Made by a program: the position numbers and the translations under genes
The notes under the pieces: model-generated
Told to the model about the DNA's origin: nothing
Database searches by the model: none
The model's input: the letters and a program-made list of their open reading frames with translations, nothing else
Shown here: positions 6,838-8,400 of the stretch, one piece after another
Layout: each line of letters opens with the position of its first letter
Position numbering within the stretch: position 1 is the stretch's first letter
Assembly (NCBI GenBank): GCA_018712225.1
Contig: DVHH01000223.1
Location: 1-8,400 of the forward strand
Reading direction: 5' to 3'
Origin: Scatomorpha intestinigallinarum
GTDB taxonomy: Bacteria > Bacillota > Clostridia > Oscillospirales > Oscillospiraceae
DNA: 8,400 nt

Positions 6838-8058
6838 ATGCAGATTTACGAGGAACTCAGGGCGCGCGGGCTGATCGCGCAGGTGACGGATGAGGAGGAG
6901 ATACGGGAGCTCATAAACGCGGGCAAGGCCACGTTCTATATAGGCTTTGACGCGACGGCGGATTCTCTCCACATCGGCCACTTCATGGCCCTTAACCTCA
7001 TGCGCCGGCTCCAGCTCGCGGGCAACAGGCCCATAGCCCTGCTGGGCGGCGGCACGACCATGGTCGGAGACCCCTCGGGCCGTACCGACATGCGCCAGAT
7101 GCTGACGCAGGAGAAGATACAGGAGAACGCCGCCAAGTTCAAGGTCCAGATGGCGAAGTTCATAGACTTCTCCGAGGGCAAGGCCCTCATGCTGGACAAC
7201 GCCGACTGGCTGCTCGGTCTCAACTATATCGAGCTGCTGCGCGACGTGGGCGCACACTTCTCCGTGAACAACATGCTGCGCGCCGAGTGCTACAAGCAGC
7301 GCATGGAGAAGGGCCTCTCCTTCCTGGAGTTCAACTACATGATAATGCAGTCCTACGACTTCTACCACATGTTCAAGGAGTACAACTGCGTCATGCAGTG
7401 CGGCGGCGACGACCAGTGGTCGAACATCCTGGGCGGCACGGAGCTCATAAGGCGCAAGCTGGGCAAGAACGCCTACGGCATGACCATCACGCTGCTGCTG
7501 ACGAGCGAGGGCAAGAAGATGGGCAAGACGCAGTCCGGCGCGGTGTGGCTCGACCCGAACAAGACCAGCCCCTTTGAGTTCTACCAGTACTGGCGGAATA
7601 TCGACGACGCGGACGTCATCAACTGCCTGCGCAAGATGACCTTCCTGCCTCTGGAGCAGATAGACGAGATGTCGAAGTGGAAGGACGCGCAGCTGAACGA
7701 GGCGAAGGAGATACTTGCCACGGAGCTGACGGCCCTGGTCCACGGCGAGGAGGAGGCGCAGAAGGCGAAGGCCGGCGCGCGCGCCATTTTCGGCGGTGGC
7801 GGCACGGAGCACATGCCTGAGACGGAGATAAGCGCCGAGGACCTCACCGACGGCGCGGTAGATATCCTGACGCTGCTGGTAAAGACGGGCCTGTGCAGCT
7901 CGAAGAGCGATGCCCGCCGCAACGTCCAGCAGGGCGGCGTGACGGCAAACGACGAGAAGGTAGACGACATAGCCAAGGCCTTCACCGAAGCCGACCTGAA
8001 AGCCGGCGTCGTCCTCAAGAGAGGCAAGAAGAACTTCAACAAGGCGATAATGAAATAA
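6838..8058 (+). CDS. tyrS: Tyrosyl-tRNA synthetase
   Basis: TyrS is a class I aminoacyl-tRNA synthetase that charges tRNA-Tyr with tyrosine in an ATP-dependent reaction. The 406-residue product matches the usual 400-425. The catalytic domain shows YIGFDATADSLHIGH with the HIGH motif at 45-48 and GDPSGR at 77-82. The tyrosine-binding residues are Y34, Y167, Q171 and D174 (from YMIMQSYDF), followed by GGDDQWSNI. The KMSKS loop is KMGKT (227-231) followed by QSGAVWLD, the form of the E. coli-type TyrS branch rather than TyrZ. A C-terminal S4 tRNA-binding domain covers about 340-406 (SKSDARRNVQQGGV). Many Firmicute tyrS genes are governed by a T-box leader; here only 38 bases separate it from the preceding gene, so none fits. 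The gene is last in the operon and ends just before a strong terminator. Confidence 0.97.
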   Translation: MQIYEELRARGLIAQVTDEEEIRELINAGKATFYIGFDATADSLHIGHFMALNLMRRLQLAGNRPIALLGGGTTMVGDPSGRTDMRQMLTQEKIQENAAKFKVQMAKFIDFSEGKALMLDNADWLLGLNYIELLRDVGAHFSVNNMLRAECYKQRMEKGLSFLEFNYMIMQSYDFYHMFKEYNCVMQCGGDDQWSNILGGTELIRRKLGKNAYGMTITLLLTSEGKKMGKTQSGAVWLDPNKTSPFEFYQYWRNIDDADVINCLRKMTFLPLEQIDEMSKWKDAQLNEAKEILATELTALVHGEEEAQKAKAGARAIFGGGGTEHMPETEISAEDLTDGAVDILTLLVKTGLCSSKSDARRNVQQGGVTANDEKVDDIAKAFTEADLKAGVVLKRGKKNFNKAIMK

Positions 8059-8063
8059 ACCAT

Positions 8064-8101
8064 AAGCCCCCGTCCTGCGGAAACAGGACGGGGGCTTTTT
8101 T
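8064..8101 (+). terminator. Intrinsic terminator after tyrS, between convergent genes
   Basis: A perfect 14-bp stem (8064-8077 with 8084-8097, core GCCCCCGTCCTG/CAGGACGGGGGC) with a six-base loop CGGAAA is followed by six T (8096-8101). It begins five bases after the tyrS stop and ends the dxs-tyrS operon. It may also stop - strand transcripts from the convergent gene at 8106-8400, but on that strand the hairpin is followed by only two T, so that direction would be weak. Confidence 0.93.
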
Positions 8102-8105
8102 CATC

Positions 8106-8400
8106 CTAGGCGAGCGGGTCATACTGCCGTATTTTTGCAAACTCGGCTTCGACCAGCTTTTTGAAGTTGACTATCGTAGGATTTTTTATGCCTTCGCTGC
8201 TTGTGAGATAACCGTATACTACTTCAATGGTGGGCGTTATTGGAATATATGTCAGCGACTTGTGGTTGCAGTAATACAGTTCTGCGGAGTTTGAGAAACC
8301 TACCGTATTGCTGTTTTCTGCGATGACGGCAAAGCACAGAGCCTTGTTTTGGGAGCGCATGACGACCTGAGACATGCTGTATTTGGGATAGAGAGCGCGA
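8106..8400 (-). CDS. Probable LysR-type regulator, C-terminal part only (runs off window)
   Basis: An open - strand frame runs from the right edge to a TAG at 8108-8106, giving about 97 residues; the true start lies outside the window. The pattern resembles the end of the effector-binding domain of LysR-type transcriptional regulators: AVIAENSNTVGF followed by a short loop, then LTYIPI and VVYGYLTSS (last beta strands), and a closing helix FKKLVEAEFAKI. No DNA-binding domain is visible because it would be upstream. It converges on tyrS with the tyrS terminator between them. Its codon use is clearly more AT-rich than the rest of the window, with codons such as AAT, TAT and TTT frequent, suggesting a different history. 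The LysR call is made from general resemblance and is moderate; that it is a real gene is much more certain. Confidence 0.62.
   Translation of the reverse strand, partial: RALYPKYSMSQVVMRSQNKALCFAVIAENSNTVGFSNSAELYYCNHKSLTYIPITPTIEVVYGYLTSSEGIKNPTIVNFKKLVEAEFAKIRQYDPLA

Noticed and set aside
6745..7812. A 355-codon - strand frame opposite tyrS
   Set aside because: Antisense to the conserved TyrS catalytic domain; Leu/His/Val-rich with no motif, explained by codon bias.
7893..8294. A 133-codon + strand frame overlapping the end of tyrS and the terminator
   Set aside because: It runs in a different frame through the conserved TyrS S4 domain and through a strong terminator, with no recognisable protein content.

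Overview
The window looks like a stretch of core chromosome from a GC-rich Clostridia-type Firmicute, plausibly Oscillospiraceae-like. That placement is an inference from the gene order ispA-dxs-tlyA-nadK-argR-recN, which is a known conserved neighbourhood in Firmicutes, and from the clostridial style of the Dxs and ArgR proteins. Coding sequence is GC-rich, yet isoleucine is often written as AUA.

Layout. (1) Positions 1-577 hold the 3' part of ispA (polyprenyl synthase), closed by a strong intrinsic terminator at 611-648. (2) An extended -10 promoter candidate at 656-664 precedes a co-directional block of seven genes on the + strand: dxs (712-2541, TTG start), tlyA (2538-3338), nadK (3338-4180), argR (4226-4675), recN (4698-6407), a small cysteine-rich CGAxxG-family protein (6410-6799) and tyrS (6838-8058). 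Gaps are 0-45 bases, and dxs/tlyA and tlyA/nadK overlap, so this is probably one operon. It ends at a 14-bp-stem terminator at 8064-8101. (3) A convergent, less GC-rich gene enters from the right on the - strand (8106-8400). It is probably the C-terminal end of a LysR-type regulator.

How the genes fit together. IspA and Dxs belong to isoprenoid synthesis: Dxs makes DXP, the entry to the MEP pathway, and IspA condenses the resulting C5 units. TlyA modifies rRNA, NadK makes NADP, ArgR senses arginine, RecN acts in double-strand-break repair and TyrS charges tRNA-Tyr. Apart from the two isoprenoid genes these are unrelated housekeeping functions held together by conserved order. No intergenic stretch exceeds 300 bases; the longest is 578-711.

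I found no RNA gene, CRISPR array, insertion sequence or phage gene, and no evidence of a new biological system. The points most worth a second look are a substitution next to the catalytic Glu of Dxs, the extra cysteines of the small redox-type protein, the absence of spoIVB-spo0A after recN, the lack of room for a T-box before tyrS, and the AUA bias.
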